Positions 23,728 to 32,062 of a stretch of DNA of 33,887 nt are shown piece by piece (positions within the stretch are counted from its first letter, which is position 1; each line of letters begins with the position of its first letter). Below the pieces are notes generated by a model. That model had not been told where the DNA came from, made no database searches, and was given only the letters and a program-made list of their open reading frames with translations. The DNA is from Clostridium frigoris (GTDB lineage: Bacteria > Bacillota > Clostridia > Clostridiales > Clostridiaceae): the NCBI RefSeq assembly GCF_018861865.1, contig NZ_JAHLDV010000038.1, forward strand, positions 1 through 33,887, written 5' to 3'. The translations under genes and the position numbers were made by a program.

Positions 23728-25038
23728 ATGATTAGTAAAAAAAATAGAAAAGGTTTTTTAATTACGTTAATAGCCATTTTAATAACAATTAGCATTCCGT
23801 TTATGGGTAATGTACATGCAAGTGTTTTAAAATCAATAACATCAATAGAAGATATAAATACAACAGTAGACGTAAATGATAGGTATACATTGCAAAAGAC
23901 ATTAGCAGCAACAAAAGGTGATGGAAGTACAAAAGCCGTGGCAGTAAAGTGGAATCCATCAAAAGCAAGTACAAGCAAAGCAGGAACATTTACGTATAGA
24001 GGCACAGTGGCTGGATATGATGAAAAAGTAAATTTAATATTAACAGTAATTGGTATAACATCAATGGAAGATATAAATGAAACGGTAGACCTAGATGATA
24101 GTTATACATTGCCAAAGACATTAACAGCAACAAGAAGTGATGGACGTATAGAAACTGTAACAATAAAGTGGAGTCCATCAAAAGCCAGCACAAAAAAAGC
24201 GGGAACATTTAATTTTAAAGGAACAGTGGCTGGATACGATAAAAAAGTTAATTTAAAATTAGTGGTAAATAATACAAATACAACTGTTTATAAATCCACT
24301 TTAGAGTTATATAAACCAACAAGTAATGATGATGCAGATAGCATTGTAGCTGATGCATTAAAGAGTGACTTCTCTGTTAATACATCAATTGATGTTTCAG
24401 GTGACAAATATCTAGCTTATCAGTTAGAGGAATACAACTCAGATAACGTCTCATTAGGATTTGATTCTAATCCAGATATAACTATAGCAACATCAAGAGC
24501 TGACGTTGTTACTGTAGAAGTAGTTGATAAAAAGATAGTTGTTATTGCAGGTAAAGCAGGTATTGCTACAATTGTAATAACAGATTCTAACACCAATACA
24601 AAATACAAAATAAAAATTACTGTTGTTGATGAAGAAAATATAATTAAATCAGTAAGTTGGAAATCAGTAACTAATCCTACTCATGCTGTGAAATATGATT
24701 ACACGAAAGTACTAACAACAACTAGTTCAGATAATGATCCTAAAGTTAGTGGAATCAATTTAAGTAAATCATCTTCATATACAATTCGTATACAATTGGT
24801 AGATATGGTATCTGGAATGTTGTATGTTGATAAAAATGGAAACGGTACTTATGACTTGAATAGAGATACTACAATTGGTACATTATCAGTTTTAGTACTC
24901 GGAAGGCATATGCCAGCAGATGATAACTATACAGATGGTATTACAGTAAAATCTGGAGAAGATTGTAATATAATATTCGTAATTAAAGATAAAAATGGGA
25001 ATGCTGTTCCTTCTAAATCAATAATTGATAATTTCTAA
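23728..25038 (+). CDS. Secreted protein with tandem bacterial Ig-like domains
   Basis: A 436-residue exported protein. A signal peptide (residues 1-31, ending NVHA) is followed by two near-identical Big_4-type Ig repeats, at about 37-108 and 109-181 (SIEDINTTVDVNDRYTL and SMEDINETVDLDDSYTL; both contain VKWNPSKAST/IKWSPSKAST, AGTF and GTVAGYD). A region like a Big_2 domain follows (ITIATSRADVVTVEV...AGKAGIATIVITD), then a unique C-terminal domain of about 120 residues. No catalytic motif or cell-wall anchor is visible. The ATG at 23728 follows GGGAGTG. It is probably a surface or adhesive protein of unknown role. Confidence 0.85.
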   Translation: MISKKNRKGFLITLIAILITISIPFMGNVHASVLKSITSIEDINTTVDVNDRYTLQKTLAATKGDGSTKAVAVKWNPSKASTSKAGTFTYRGTVAGYDEKVNLILTVIGITSMEDINETVDLDDSYTLPKTLTATRSDGRIETVTIKWSPSKASTKKAGTFNFKGTVAGYDKKVNLKLVVNNTNTTVYKSTLELYKPTSNDDADSIVADALKSDFSVNTSIDVSGDKYLAYQLEEYNSDNVSLGFDSNPDITIATSRADVVTVEVVDKKIVVIAGKAGIATIVITDSNTNTKYKIKITVVDEENIIKSVSWKSVTNPTHAVKYDYTKVLTTTSSDNDPKVSGINLSKSSSYTIRIQLVDMVSGMLYVDKNGNGTYDLNRDTTIGTLSVLVLGRHMPADDNYTDGITVKSGEDCNIIFVIKDKNGNAVPSKSIIDNF

Positions 25039-25060
25039 TACAAATAAATTAGAGCATAAG

Positions 25061-25094
25061 AAAACCCTCGACTATTAATTAGTCGAGGGTTTTA
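25061..25094. terminator. Bidirectional terminator between convergent genes
   Basis: AAAACCCTCGACTA and TAGTCGAGGGTTTT form a perfect 14-pair stem with a five-base loop, A-rich on one side and T-rich on the other. It serves both the Ig-like gene (plus) and the PTS IIC-like gene (minus). Confidence 0.9.
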
Positions 25095-25141
25095 CTGTTT
25101 AAGCTAAACATGTCACTTACTATATCAAGTGATGCCTGCCA

Positions 25142-26167
25142 CTATAGCTTAAGTTTCATGTCACCGAATTTTATCCACCCTTTCTTTCTCATGATTTCTG
25201 AGAAAAGTAGAGTTAAAGCAGCAGGAGCTATAAAATGTAGAAGTAATATTTTTAAGACTATTATAGATGTTGGTGCGCTTCCTTGCATAGCTGCAAGTGT
25301 TCCAAACTGACCTACAAGGCCACTAGTTCCCATACCTGCACCTAGAGAATTATTTTTCATTGCAAAAATGGTAGTAGATAAGGGTCCAAGAATAGCACCG
25401 GCAAGTGTTGGAGGTATCCAAACTTGAGGGCGCAGTATTATGTTTGGTACTTGTAGCATAGAGGTACCCAGTCCTTGGGAGACTAAACCACTTACCTTAT
25501 TCTCTCTATAACTAGCTACTGCAAATCCTATCATTTGAGCGCTACAACCAACAGTTGCAGCTCCAGCTGCAAGTCCGGACATGTTTAATGAGATTGCAAT
25601 AGCTGCACTACTAATTGGAGCAGTGAGGGCAAGCCCCATTAAGGTTGATACAGCAATACCCATTGGAATAGGCATAAGGGTAGTTGCAGAATTTATTACT
25701 GAACCTAAATCAGTCATAAACACTGAGATATAAGGTCCAACAAATTTACCCGCGATACTTCCAGTTAAAATAGTAACAATGGGAACTATTACTATATCTA
25801 ATTTTGTTTTACCAAATACTAAGTTTCCAAGTTCTGCTCCGACTACTGCCGCGATGAAAGCTCCAACTGGGCCGCCACCCATATACATATACCCAAAAGC
25901 ACCAGTGGCCGCGGATGAGAACATTGCAAGTGGAGTAACTTTTAAACCCCAGGCTATAGCAACACCTATAGCAGCTCCTACAACTGGAGATTTAGCAGAA
26001 ATGATTTCTGTAAATTCCTTAAGAAAAGCGAGTCCGGGAACTTTTGATAATTGACTTAAAATGAGTCCGATAATTAATGAAGCGAATAGGCCGAGTGCCA
26101 TGGCACTTAAAGCATCTAAGAAATACCGTCTAGCGGCTTTCTTTGCAAATAGTTTGAATTTTTCCAT
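25142..26167 (-). CDS. PTS IIC-family membrane protein (EIIC_2 type)
   Basis: A 341-residue, very hydrophobic protein with about nine to ten helices rich in Gly and Ala (AAIGVAIAWGLKVTPLAMFSS, GGGPVGAFIAAVVGAELG, LRPQVWIPPTLAGAILGP, GMGTSGLVGQFGTL). This matches the PTS_EIIC_2 family, annotated as sugar transporter IIC but without known substrate or attached EIIA/EIIB. Its start has AGGGGGAA on the minus strand. It is a single gene on this strand and is not part of the bacteriocin operon. A role in sugar uptake is uncertain because partner domains are missing. Confidence 0.85.
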   Translation of the reverse strand: MEKFKLFAKKAARRYFLDALSAMALGLFASLIIGLILSQLSKVPGLAFLKEFTEIISAKSPVVGAAIGVAIAWGLKVTPLAMFSSAATGAFGYMYMGGGPVGAFIAAVVGAELGNLVFGKTKLDIVIVPIVTILTGSIAGKFVGPYISVFMTDLGSVINSATTLMPIPMGIAVSTLMGLALTAPISSAAIAISLNMSGLAAGAATVGCSAQMIGFAVASYRENKVSGLVSQGLGTSMLQVPNIILRPQVWIPPTLAGAILGPLSTTIFAMKNNSLGAGMGTSGLVGQFGTLAAMQGSAPTSIIVLKILLLHFIAPAALTLLFSEIMRKKGWIKFGDMKLKL

Positions 26168-26412
26168 GATTTCCCCCTAATAAAATACAAAATTTAATGC
26201 AGATGGATATAAAATATACGTTTGTAGTATTAATATATATTGTGTTAGTATTAACATAAATAATTATAATATGTCTACATAACGGTATGCTACCATAGAT
26301 GTATACACTTGCATATATACCTGTGTATATACACTTGTAACTGATGTTATTATAACATCTTATTTTAATCACAGCAATAAGCAATTTACTAATAATAAAA
26401 GGAGGTGAAAAG
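26168..26412. other. Divergent regulatory gap with palindromes
   Basis: This gap lies between two divergent genes. It has repeated TAGTATTAA boxes (26227 and about 26250), the perfect palindrome GTGTATATACAC (26323-26334), and two copies of TATACACTTG about 26 bases apart. I cannot assign a promoter with confidence. Confidence 0.35.
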
Positions 26413-26700
26413 ATGGAATTTATTATTTCAACTCTTAAATTTGTAGTAACACTTTTAGTAGTTTTTTATCCTGTTCAAATTATTCTAAAAATTATTAATG
26501 AGAAATTTAATATATTTACTCCTCTTCAGGAATTCATTAAGAAAAGTGGTAATGAAAAGCCGATAGATAAATTTGTTTTTATAATATCAATTGTTTTATT
26601 CCTACTTATTGGTAGTTATATTAATCTTAATGATTTACAGTTTGGAATTATAGCTGGAGCTTACTATGCAGTATTATTCACTATATTCCCATGGCACTAA
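26413..26700 (+). CDS. Small three-helix membrane protein, possible bacteriocin immunity protein (copy 1)
   Basis: A 95-residue protein with three hydrophobic segments (5-30, 53-71, 78-93) and a charged loop FIKKSGNEKPIDK between the first two. It is 73 percent identical (69 of 95 by hand) to the protein at 31674-31961. AAAGGAGGTG gives strong translation. It has its own terminator and lies upstream of the ABC exporter. Small hydrophobic proteins next to class II bacteriocin genes are often immunity factors, and the duplication on both sides of the export genes suits that. I know of no matching family, so the role is inferred from context. Confidence 0.8.
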   Translation: MEFIISTLKFVVTLLVVFYPVQIILKIINEKFNIFTPLQEFIKKSGNEKPIDKFVFIISIVLFLLIGSYINLNDLQFGIIAGAYYAVLFTIFPWH

Positions 26701-26724
26701 TATCCTAATACATAATCTTAAATA

Positions 26725-26757
26725 AAAATACCAAGCGAATATTCGCTTGGTATTTTT
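26725..26757 (+). terminator. Intrinsic terminator after small membrane protein copy 1
   Basis: AAATACCAAGCGAA and TTCGCTTGGTATTT form a long perfect stem followed by T residues. Confidence 0.9.
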
Positions 26758-26861
26758 CAGTTCCCCAGGAGATAATTACAGCTCCCCAAGAGATGATACA
26801 GCTCCACCGGAGATGATTACAGCTCCTCAAGAGATGATACAGCTCCACCAGGAGATGATTA
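26758..26861 (-). repeat. Five-unit tandem array related to the R2 5' end
   Basis: On the plus strand the units read CAGCTCCACCAGGAGATGAT or close variants. They are 21, 20, 21, 20 and 22 bases long and start at 26758, 26779, 26799, 26820 and 26840. Odd units carry GGAGATGATTA (ATAATTA in the first) and even units AGAGATGATA, so the true period is a 41-base dimer. Read on the minus strand, each unit matches the first 20 or so bases of R2 (ATCATCTCC..GGAGCTG) and can fold into a small hairpin. Confidence 0.88.
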
Positions 26862-27108
26862 GTCTAGAAGTTTTAATTTTGTGTTTGAGATGCATAAAAC
26901 AGTATTCTTGGTGCCATTAGGTTTAGATTATGAATTAACTTCCGTTTATGCCATAAAAACGGCATTTCGTGAGAATTATGTTGTTTTATAAAATTTTATG
27001 GGGTAATATGAAAATGAAGTATAATAAATGAAAAAATTAATTACAATAAATAAAGAATTAATTATAATAAATGAAAAAATTAATTATGTAAAATAAGGGG
27101 ATAAAACA
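26862..27108 (+). other. Leader of the bacteriocin export operon, with three 22-bp repeats
   Basis: Three units of AATAAATGAAAAAATTAATT type lie at 27023-27044, 27045-27065 and 27066-27087, just upstream of the exporter's ribosome binding site. Farther upstream, a 33-codon open frame from the ATG at 26890 to 26991 lacks a ribosome binding site and any family I recognise. No clear promoter is assigned. Confidence 0.45.
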
Positions 27109-29382
27109 TTGGGATACAAAAAAATGTTAGTTAAGCAACTAGATGCAACTGATTGCGCGGCTGCATGTCTTGCTACGATATGCATGTATTATAAAAAAGA
27201 AATTACAATAACAAAACTTAGGGACATTTTAGGTACGGATATTAAAGGGACAACACTTAAAGGATTAGAAGATGGAGCTATTAAACTTGGATTTGATACA
27301 AAAGCCATTAGGGTTGATAAGGAAGGCTTTTGTAGTAAGTACACATTGCCAGTAATAGCTCATATTATTACAAAGGATGGACTTAGCCACTTTGTAATTG
27401 TTCACAATATAAAAAAAGATGTTGTTATAATACTAGATCCGGCAAAGGGTGTAATAAAAAAAACTATAGATGAATTCTTTAAAGAATTTGACGGAGTACT
27501 TCTTTTACTTTTACCTAGTCATGAGTTTAGTGTAAATAAAGATAAAAAAGAGAATATGTTATTAAAGTTTGTAAGTATTCTTTTGCCTCAAAAGGCATTG
27601 TTCGTATATACCATAATAGCTTCAGTATTATTAACGATTCTTGGGATAGCCTCATCGTTTTTTAACAAAATTTTAATGGATGAAATTCTCCCTTACAGTT
27701 TGAAAAATGAGCTTATGATTTTTACTATAGGGTTTCTAGTAATTGGAATTACTCAAATATTAATAACTGCAATAAGGCAACAAATGCTTTTATATTTGTC
27801 ACAGAAAATTAGTATTTCATTACTTCTTGGTTATTTCCGGCATGTATACAAATTGCCCATGAAATTTTTTGCTAGCAGAAAGGTTGGAGATATTCTCACA
27901 AGATTTAGGGATGCCACAACTATACAAAATATATTAACATCTGTTTCCTTGTCACTAATTATGGATGTTACTTTAGCATTAGTTTCCGCAGTAGTACTTT
28001 ACATAATGAATCAAACGCTATTCATAGTAGTTTTGATTCTTACAATTATTAGTGCAGCACTTATATATATATTTAAAAGACCATACAAAACAATTAATCT
28101 TGAGCAAATGGAAGCAGAAGCAAGACTTAACAGCCATATAATTGAAAGCTTAAAGGGAATAGAAACAATAAAGGTTAATGCAGCTGAAGATAAGTCTTTG
28201 GAAAAGCTGGAAATAGAGTATGTAAGAAATCTTAGAATCGGATTTAGAACGGGAGTACTTTCCAATATACAAGGATCATTATCCTCGGCGATTACAACTA
28301 TAGGGAATTTAGTACTTATGTTTTTGGGAGCAACAATGGTAATTGACGGTAAAACTACTTTAGGAAGTTTAATGGCATTTACTTCATTATCAAGTTATTT
28401 TATGGGGCCAATAGGGAGACTCGTAGGGCTTCAACTTAGCATACAAGAGGCAGGCATATCTCTTAAGAGAATATCAGAAATATATGAAGTGGAAAAAGAA
28501 CAGGACGGGTCAAAGGAAGATAAAATTAAAATAGATAAAATAAATGGAGACATAGAACTCAATAATATTACCTTTAGCTATGGGAGTCGAGCCCCTGTTT
28601 TAAATAATCTAAGTATAAAGATACCAGAGGGTAAAAAAGTTGCTTTAGTTGGTGAATCTGGTAGTGGGAAAAGTACTATATCAAAGATGCTCCTAAAATA
28701 TTACTCACCAGATGAAGGAAATATAAAAATAGCTGGTTATGATATAGAAGAGCTTGATATATATGATCTAAGAAGGCAAATAGCATATGTACCTCAAAAC
28801 ATAGAATTATTCTCTGGCAATATAAAAGAGAATGTAACTTTAGGCGCAGAAAGTTTCACTTATGAGGATGTTAAGGTTGCATGCGAAAACGCAGGTTGCA
28901 GTTCATTTATAGATAAGCTTCCTGGAAAATATGATACATTTTTAGAGGAAGCAGGAGGAGGGTTATCTGGAGGAGAAAGACAAAGAATAGCCCTTGCCAG
29001 AGCATTTATAAAGAAAACAAACTTTTTAATACTAGATGAGGCTACAAGCAACTTGGACTTTATAAGTGAAGCAAAAATATATGACACCCTTTTTGTAAAA
29101 GGCAGGGATATGACAATGCTGATTATTGCACATAGGCTCTCCACCATAAGAAATTGCGACATAATCTATGTTATGGATAATGGTAGTGTAGTTGAACAAG
29201 GTAGTCATGATGAGCTTTTAAGTAAAAAAGGATATTATTATAAGCTTTATATAAGTCAGGTTGGAGAAATAGAAAAACCAGGTGAAAATATAGTAGTAAA
29301 GGATATTGAAAAAGAAACAAGTGATGAAACATTAGTTACCAAAAAGGTTACAGGAGATGGTGAAGAGTATGAATACAAGTGA
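27109..29382 (+). CDS. Bacteriocin ABC exporter with N-terminal C39 peptidase
   Basis: A 757-residue inner-membrane protein. Residues 1-140 are a C39 peptidase that cuts after a Gly-Gly leader: Cys16 in DATDCAAAC, His94 in LSHFVIVH and Asp110 in ILDPAKG. Residues 155-440 hold about six transmembrane helices. The ATPase domain follows, with Walker A GESGSGKST (515-523), signature LSGGE (619-623), Walker B ILDEA (641-645) and the H-loop in IAHRLST. It starts at TTG 27109, eight bases after AAGGGG. It would trim and export the precursor at 31207 together with the HlyD-type protein. The C-terminal tail of about 40 charged residues is longer than usual. High confidence. Confidence 0.95.
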   Translation: MGYKKMLVKQLDATDCAAACLATICMYYKKEITITKLRDILGTDIKGTTLKGLEDGAIKLGFDTKAIRVDKEGFCSKYTLPVIAHIITKDGLSHFVIVHNIKKDVVIILDPAKGVIKKTIDEFFKEFDGVLLLLLPSHEFSVNKDKKENMLLKFVSILLPQKALFVYTIIASVLLTILGIASSFFNKILMDEILPYSLKNELMIFTIGFLVIGITQILITAIRQQMLLYLSQKISISLLLGYFRHVYKLPMKFFASRKVGDILTRFRDATTIQNILTSVSLSLIMDVTLALVSAVVLYIMNQTLFIVVLILTIISAALIYIFKRPYKTINLEQMEAEARLNSHIIESLKGIETIKVNAAEDKSLEKLEIEYVRNLRIGFRTGVLSNIQGSLSSAITTIGNLVLMFLGATMVIDGKTTLGSLMAFTSLSSYFMGPIGRLVGLQLSIQEAGISLKRISEIYEVEKEQDGSKEDKIKIDKINGDIELNNITFSYGSRAPVLNNLSIKIPEGKKVALVGESGSGKSTISKMLLKYYSPDEGNIKIAGYDIEELDIYDLRRQIAYVPQNIELFSGNIKENVTLGAESFTYEDVKVACENAGCSSFIDKLPGKYDTFLEEAGGGLSGGERQRIALARAFIKKTNFLILDEATSNLDFISEAKIYDTLFVKGRDMTMLIIAHRLSTIRNCDIIYVMDNGSVVEQGSHDELLSKKGYYYKLYISQVGEIEKPGENIVVKDIEKETSDETLVTKKVTGDGEEYEYK

Positions 29383-29854
29383 AAAAATAGTAATAAAAGA
29401 AAATAAGATATTAAAATTAAATAATGTACTTGTAAGAAAGGTAAGTCAAGATGAGCTAGTAGATATAAATAAGATTACATATATGATGGATAGTTATATA
29501 AAGTCAAAGGGAAATTCTACATTGGGGCCAATGATTAATTATTCGTCTGTAGAGGGTGATGCTAATGGTCAAGCTAAAATAATAATAAAAATCATGTTAC
29601 AACTTAAAAATCCAATTCATAATATAGAAGCACCTTATGAATTAGAAAGCCAAATCAGAGTAAAAAATTGTTTGTTTGCAAGATTTACTGAAAAAGAGGA
29701 AAATATTCAGTTTGCCTATTCTAAATTGGAATTATTTGCATTTGAAAATGACATTAAATTAAAGGGCGATAGCTACACGGTATTTGTAAACGAAAATGAA
29801 GAAGGAATTGTAGCCGACGTCTTTATGGAGTTAAATCATCTCCTTCGGAGCTGA
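29369..29854 (+). CDS. Small cytosolic protein in the bacteriocin export operon (possibly SecB-like)
   Basis: A 161-residue soluble protein overlapping the exporter by 14 bases, which implies coupling. It is rich in beta-strand-forming sequence (NGQAKIIIKIMLQLKNP, ELESQIRVKNCLFARF, SYTVFVNENEEGIVADVFMEL), faintly like the SecB export chaperone, but I am not sure. Its start could be the ATG at 29357 or 29369; the second is better spaced from AGGAG. The last seven or so residues (LNHLLRS) and the TGA stop are encoded by the start of R2 copy B, so the original end was replaced. A chaperone that holds the precursor for export would fit the position. Confidence 0.75.
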   Translation: MNTSEKIVIKENKILKLNNVLVRKVSQDELVDINKITYMMDSYIKSKGNSTLGPMINYSSVEGDANGQAKIIIKIMLQLKNPIHNIEAPYELESQIRVKNCLFARFTEKEENIQFAYSKLELFAFENDIKLKGDSYTVFVNENEEGIVADVFMELNHLLRS

Positions 29855-29967
29855 AATATTAACAACTTTGGAAGCAGATTTAGACTGCCACCAAAGTAAT
29901 TTTACTAGGTTAGACAACTGCCACTTATAGAAGATGGAAGACATGAAGCTTCCAAAATGTTGTTAAA
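29831..29967 (+). repeat. R2 repeat, copy B
   Basis: A 137-base element like copy A at 16541. The opening hairpin is CTCC-TTC-GGAG: the loop differs from copy A but the stem is kept. The inverted ends TTAACAACTTTGGAAGC and GCTTCCAAAATGTTGTTAA are intact. It begins inside the SecB-like gene and ends two bases before the GGAG site of the HlyD gene, filling the whole gap between two operon genes. Confidence 0.88.
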
Positions 29968-29977
29968 TAAGGAGTAG

Positions 29978-31096
29978 ATGAGCTTGAAGTTATATAATTT
30001 AAATGAATTAACAGACAGTAGGGTTCTATATGATAAAAATCCTCCCAAATTTATGTTATATATTATTATGCTAGTAACAATACTATTAATAATGTTTTTG
30101 GTATGGGCAAATCATTCGGTGAAAACTTATATGGTAAAAGGCCAAGGAATTGTTACTACAGAAAATAAGTCGCAAATTATGGCAGCTGTTTCAGGTGGAG
30201 TAGTTAATGTATCAGCTATTGAAGGTAAAGATGTAATAGCAGGTGACACACTGGTGACGCTTAATCCTGTTGAATCAAATCTGCAATCAGGAGAAGTAGA
30301 TGATCAGATTAAAATGTTTAATAAGAGGATAGCGTTACTAACAAGAGCAGAAAAGGATGCTACTGCTTTAACAAATAGCTTTGATAAGAATAAAGATGAC
30401 GAAGCAGAGTTTTATAATAAATTAACTAACAGTTACACAAAACGAAAAGAATTTGTAGTAGATGAAGTCGCATTAAAATCTGAAGCGGCAACAAAAGAAC
30501 AGATTAATCAATATAAAATATCGCAAAAAATTAAATCAGATGGGAATTACTATGATACGATTTTACAATTCACTACCGAGAGAACGCAGCTTGAATTAGA
30601 AAAAGAAAAACTTGATATTCAAAGGAAAGCTTTAGGCAAGAGTTCCAGCGAGTATAAAATTGTTGCGCCAAAGGATGGCAAGCTGCATTTAACCGCACCA
30701 ATTACAAAGGGAATGGTGCTGCAAGCTGGAAGTTCAATTGGAAGTATAACTAATAAAGATGAAAAATTAATAATAGAAACCTTACTTCCATCAAGTGAAA
30801 GACCAAGGATTAAGACGGGGGATGAAGCCTCAGTTGCTGTAGCAGGACTTAATCAAGCAGAATATGGCACTATTAAAGGAAAGGTTTTAAGCATAGACCA
30901 AGATGCCACTATTGATAGCGAAAAAGGAGATGTGTTTTTCAAGGTCAAAGTAAAACTTGATAAAACGTACCTTGAAGATAAAAAAGGAGAAAAGGTTAAT
31001 CTTACACTAGGAATGGTTACGGAAACTAGAGTTAAGTATGAAGAGATAACATATATGAAGTATTTTATGCAGCAAATTGGTGTTAAATTTAATTAG
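29978..31096 (+). CDS. HlyD-type membrane fusion protein for bacteriocin export
   Basis: A 372-residue accessory protein. One transmembrane helix near residues 27-44 (MLYIIMLVTILLIMFLVWA) anchors it. A biotinyl-lipoyl-like half (GIVTTENKSQIMAAVSGGVVNVSAIEGKDVIAGDTLVTLN), a charged coiled coil (100-215) and a second lipoyl/beta-barrel part (YKIVAPKDGKLHLTAPITKGMVLQAGSS, RPRIKTGDEASVAV) follow. This is the order seen in LcnD/MesE-type partners of C39 exporters. GGAG lies only three bases before the ATG at 29978; a TTG at 29984 has better spacing, so the start is uncertain by two codons. It would link the exporter across the envelope. Confidence 0.92.
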   Translation: MSLKLYNLNELTDSRVLYDKNPPKFMLYIIMLVTILLIMFLVWANHSVKTYMVKGQGIVTTENKSQIMAAVSGGVVNVSAIEGKDVIAGDTLVTLNPVESNLQSGEVDDQIKMFNKRIALLTRAEKDATALTNSFDKNKDDEAEFYNKLTNSYTKRKEFVVDEVALKSEAATKEQINQYKISQKIKSDGNYYDTILQFTTERTQLELEKEKLDIQRKALGKSSSEYKIVAPKDGKLHLTAPITKGMVLQAGSSIGSITNKDEKLIIETLLPSSERPRIKTGDEASVAVAGLNQAEYGTIKGKVLSIDQDATIDSEKGDVFFKVKVKLDKTYLEDKKGEKVNLTLGMVTETRVKYEEITYMKYFMQQIGVKFN

Positions 31097-31155
31097 CTAT
31101 TTTGGGTATCTGCAGGTGCCTTTGATATATATAATTCAAATAATATGATTGTCAA

Positions 31156-31184
31156 TTGTAGTAAACAGTTAAAAATATTATAAT
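31156..31184 (+). promoter_or_regulatory. Candidate promoter of the bacteriocin precursor gene
   Basis: TTGTAG (31156-31161) and a perfect TATAAT (31179-31184) are 17 bases apart and end just before the ribosome binding site of the precursor gene. A separate promoter would allow much higher precursor than exporter expression. Confidence 0.5.
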
Positions 31185-31206
31185 AATGATGAAGGAGATT
31201 AAAAAA

Positions 31207-31533
31207 ATGAGCGAAATGACTTTAAGGTTACCAAGTAGTTATGTTGATGTTGAGAGTGATGAGATGGAATATATTGATGGAGGTTATAGTTTAGACAAAA
31301 CCAAATCAATGTTATATGGTGCTATCGGGTTTGGTGTTAGTAAACTAGCAAGTCAAAGTATATCTGGAACTATGATTAAAGCGGTGATGGCAACTGCAGG
31401 TGGTGAGGTGTTATTTGCATTTGACACAGCTGTACTCGCAGCAATATCAAGCCCATGGACTATCCCAGTACTAGGAGCGGGATTGGTCGCAGGTATTTAT
31501 TCATATGGTCATTTTAGTTTACATAAGTGGTAA
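31207..31533 (+). CDS. Double-glycine leader bacteriocin precursor
   Basis: A 108-residue precursor. Residues 1-26 are a leader ending DEMEYIDGG, with the hydrophobic/acidic pattern and Gly-Gly cleavage site recognised by C39 peptidases. The predicted mature peptide of 82 residues starts YSLDKTK. It is rich in Gly, Ala and Ser, has several hydrophobic stretches (MLYGAIGFGVSKLA, AVMATAGGEVLFAFDTAVLAAI, IPVLGAGLVAGIYSYG), a basic C-terminus HKW and no cysteine. Such a peptide would insert in membranes. The ATG at 31207 follows AAGGAGAT; an upstream in-frame ATG covers that site. It lies directly after the export genes. I do not recognise a close relative, and its length is large for class II bacteriocins. 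Confidence 0.85.
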   Translation: MSEMTLRLPSSYVDVESDEMEYIDGGYSLDKTKSMLYGAIGFGVSKLASQSISGTMIKAVMATAGGEVLFAFDTAVLAAISSPWTIPVLGAGLVAGIYSYGHFSLHKW

Positions 31534-31565
31534 TAAGAAGTTAATTATATAGGTTTTTAGTTAAT

Positions 31566-31599
31566 AAAAAGCTCGGTAATCAAAAAACGAGCTTTTTTT
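31566..31599 (+). terminator. Intrinsic terminator after the precursor gene
   Basis: AAAAAGCTCG and CGAGCTTTTTTT form a stem with a 12-base loop and a long T run. Confidence 0.85.
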
Positions 31600-31673
31600 A
31601 AAAAACGGCTATTAGTTGATTAGAATAAATTCTATATGATTTTAAAATAATAATAATAAAAGGAGGTAAAAGA

Positions 31674-31961
31674 ATGGAACTTATTAGCTCAGTGTTTAAA
31701 TTCTTATTAGCACTTTTAATAGCTTTTTTTCCTGTTCAAATCATTTTAACTGTTATTAATAATAAATTTAATATATTTACACCTCTTCAGAAGTCGATTA
31801 AGAATAGTGGTAAAGAAAAGTTGATAGATAAATTTGTTTTTATTATATCAATTGTTTTATTCCTACTTGTTAGTAGTTATATTAATCTTAATGATTTTAA
31901 GTTTGGGATTATAGCTGGAGCTTACTATGCAGTGGTATTCACTATTTTACCAAGGAAGTAG
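31674..31961 (+). CDS. Small three-helix membrane protein, possible bacteriocin immunity protein (copy 2)
   Basis: A 95-residue paralogue of the protein at 26413. It keeps the same three hydrophobic segments, and the central block IDKFVFIISIVLFLL is identical. Differences cluster in the first helix, the loop (SIKNSGKEKLIDK) and the last residues (PRK rather than PWH). AAAAGGAGGT precedes the ATG. It follows the precursor gene and its terminator, the classic place for an immunity gene. Two diverging copies could protect against two related peptides. This is an inference from position. Confidence 0.8.
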   Translation: MELISSVFKFLLALLIAFFPVQIILTVINNKFNIFTPLQKSIKNSGKEKLIDKFVFIISIVLFLLVSSYINLNDFKFGIIAGAYYAVVFTILPRK

Positions 31962-32062
31962 AATTTAGATGATATTAAAAAATAATATATGATTTAGATC
32001 AATAACATGCTGCTTTGTGTTTTTGTTGTTATGATTAGGTCAGTTGCGAGGGATATATGAAT

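Noticed and set aside
25779-26054. 91-codon plus-strand frame opposite the PTS IIC-like gene
   Set aside because: It is a Pro/Ala/Thr-rich mirror of the Gly/Ala-rich helices on the other strand, with no start signals.
26890-26991. 33-codon open frame before the exporter gene
   Set aside because: No ribosome binding site, no recognisable family. It may be a decayed gene piece but cannot be supported.
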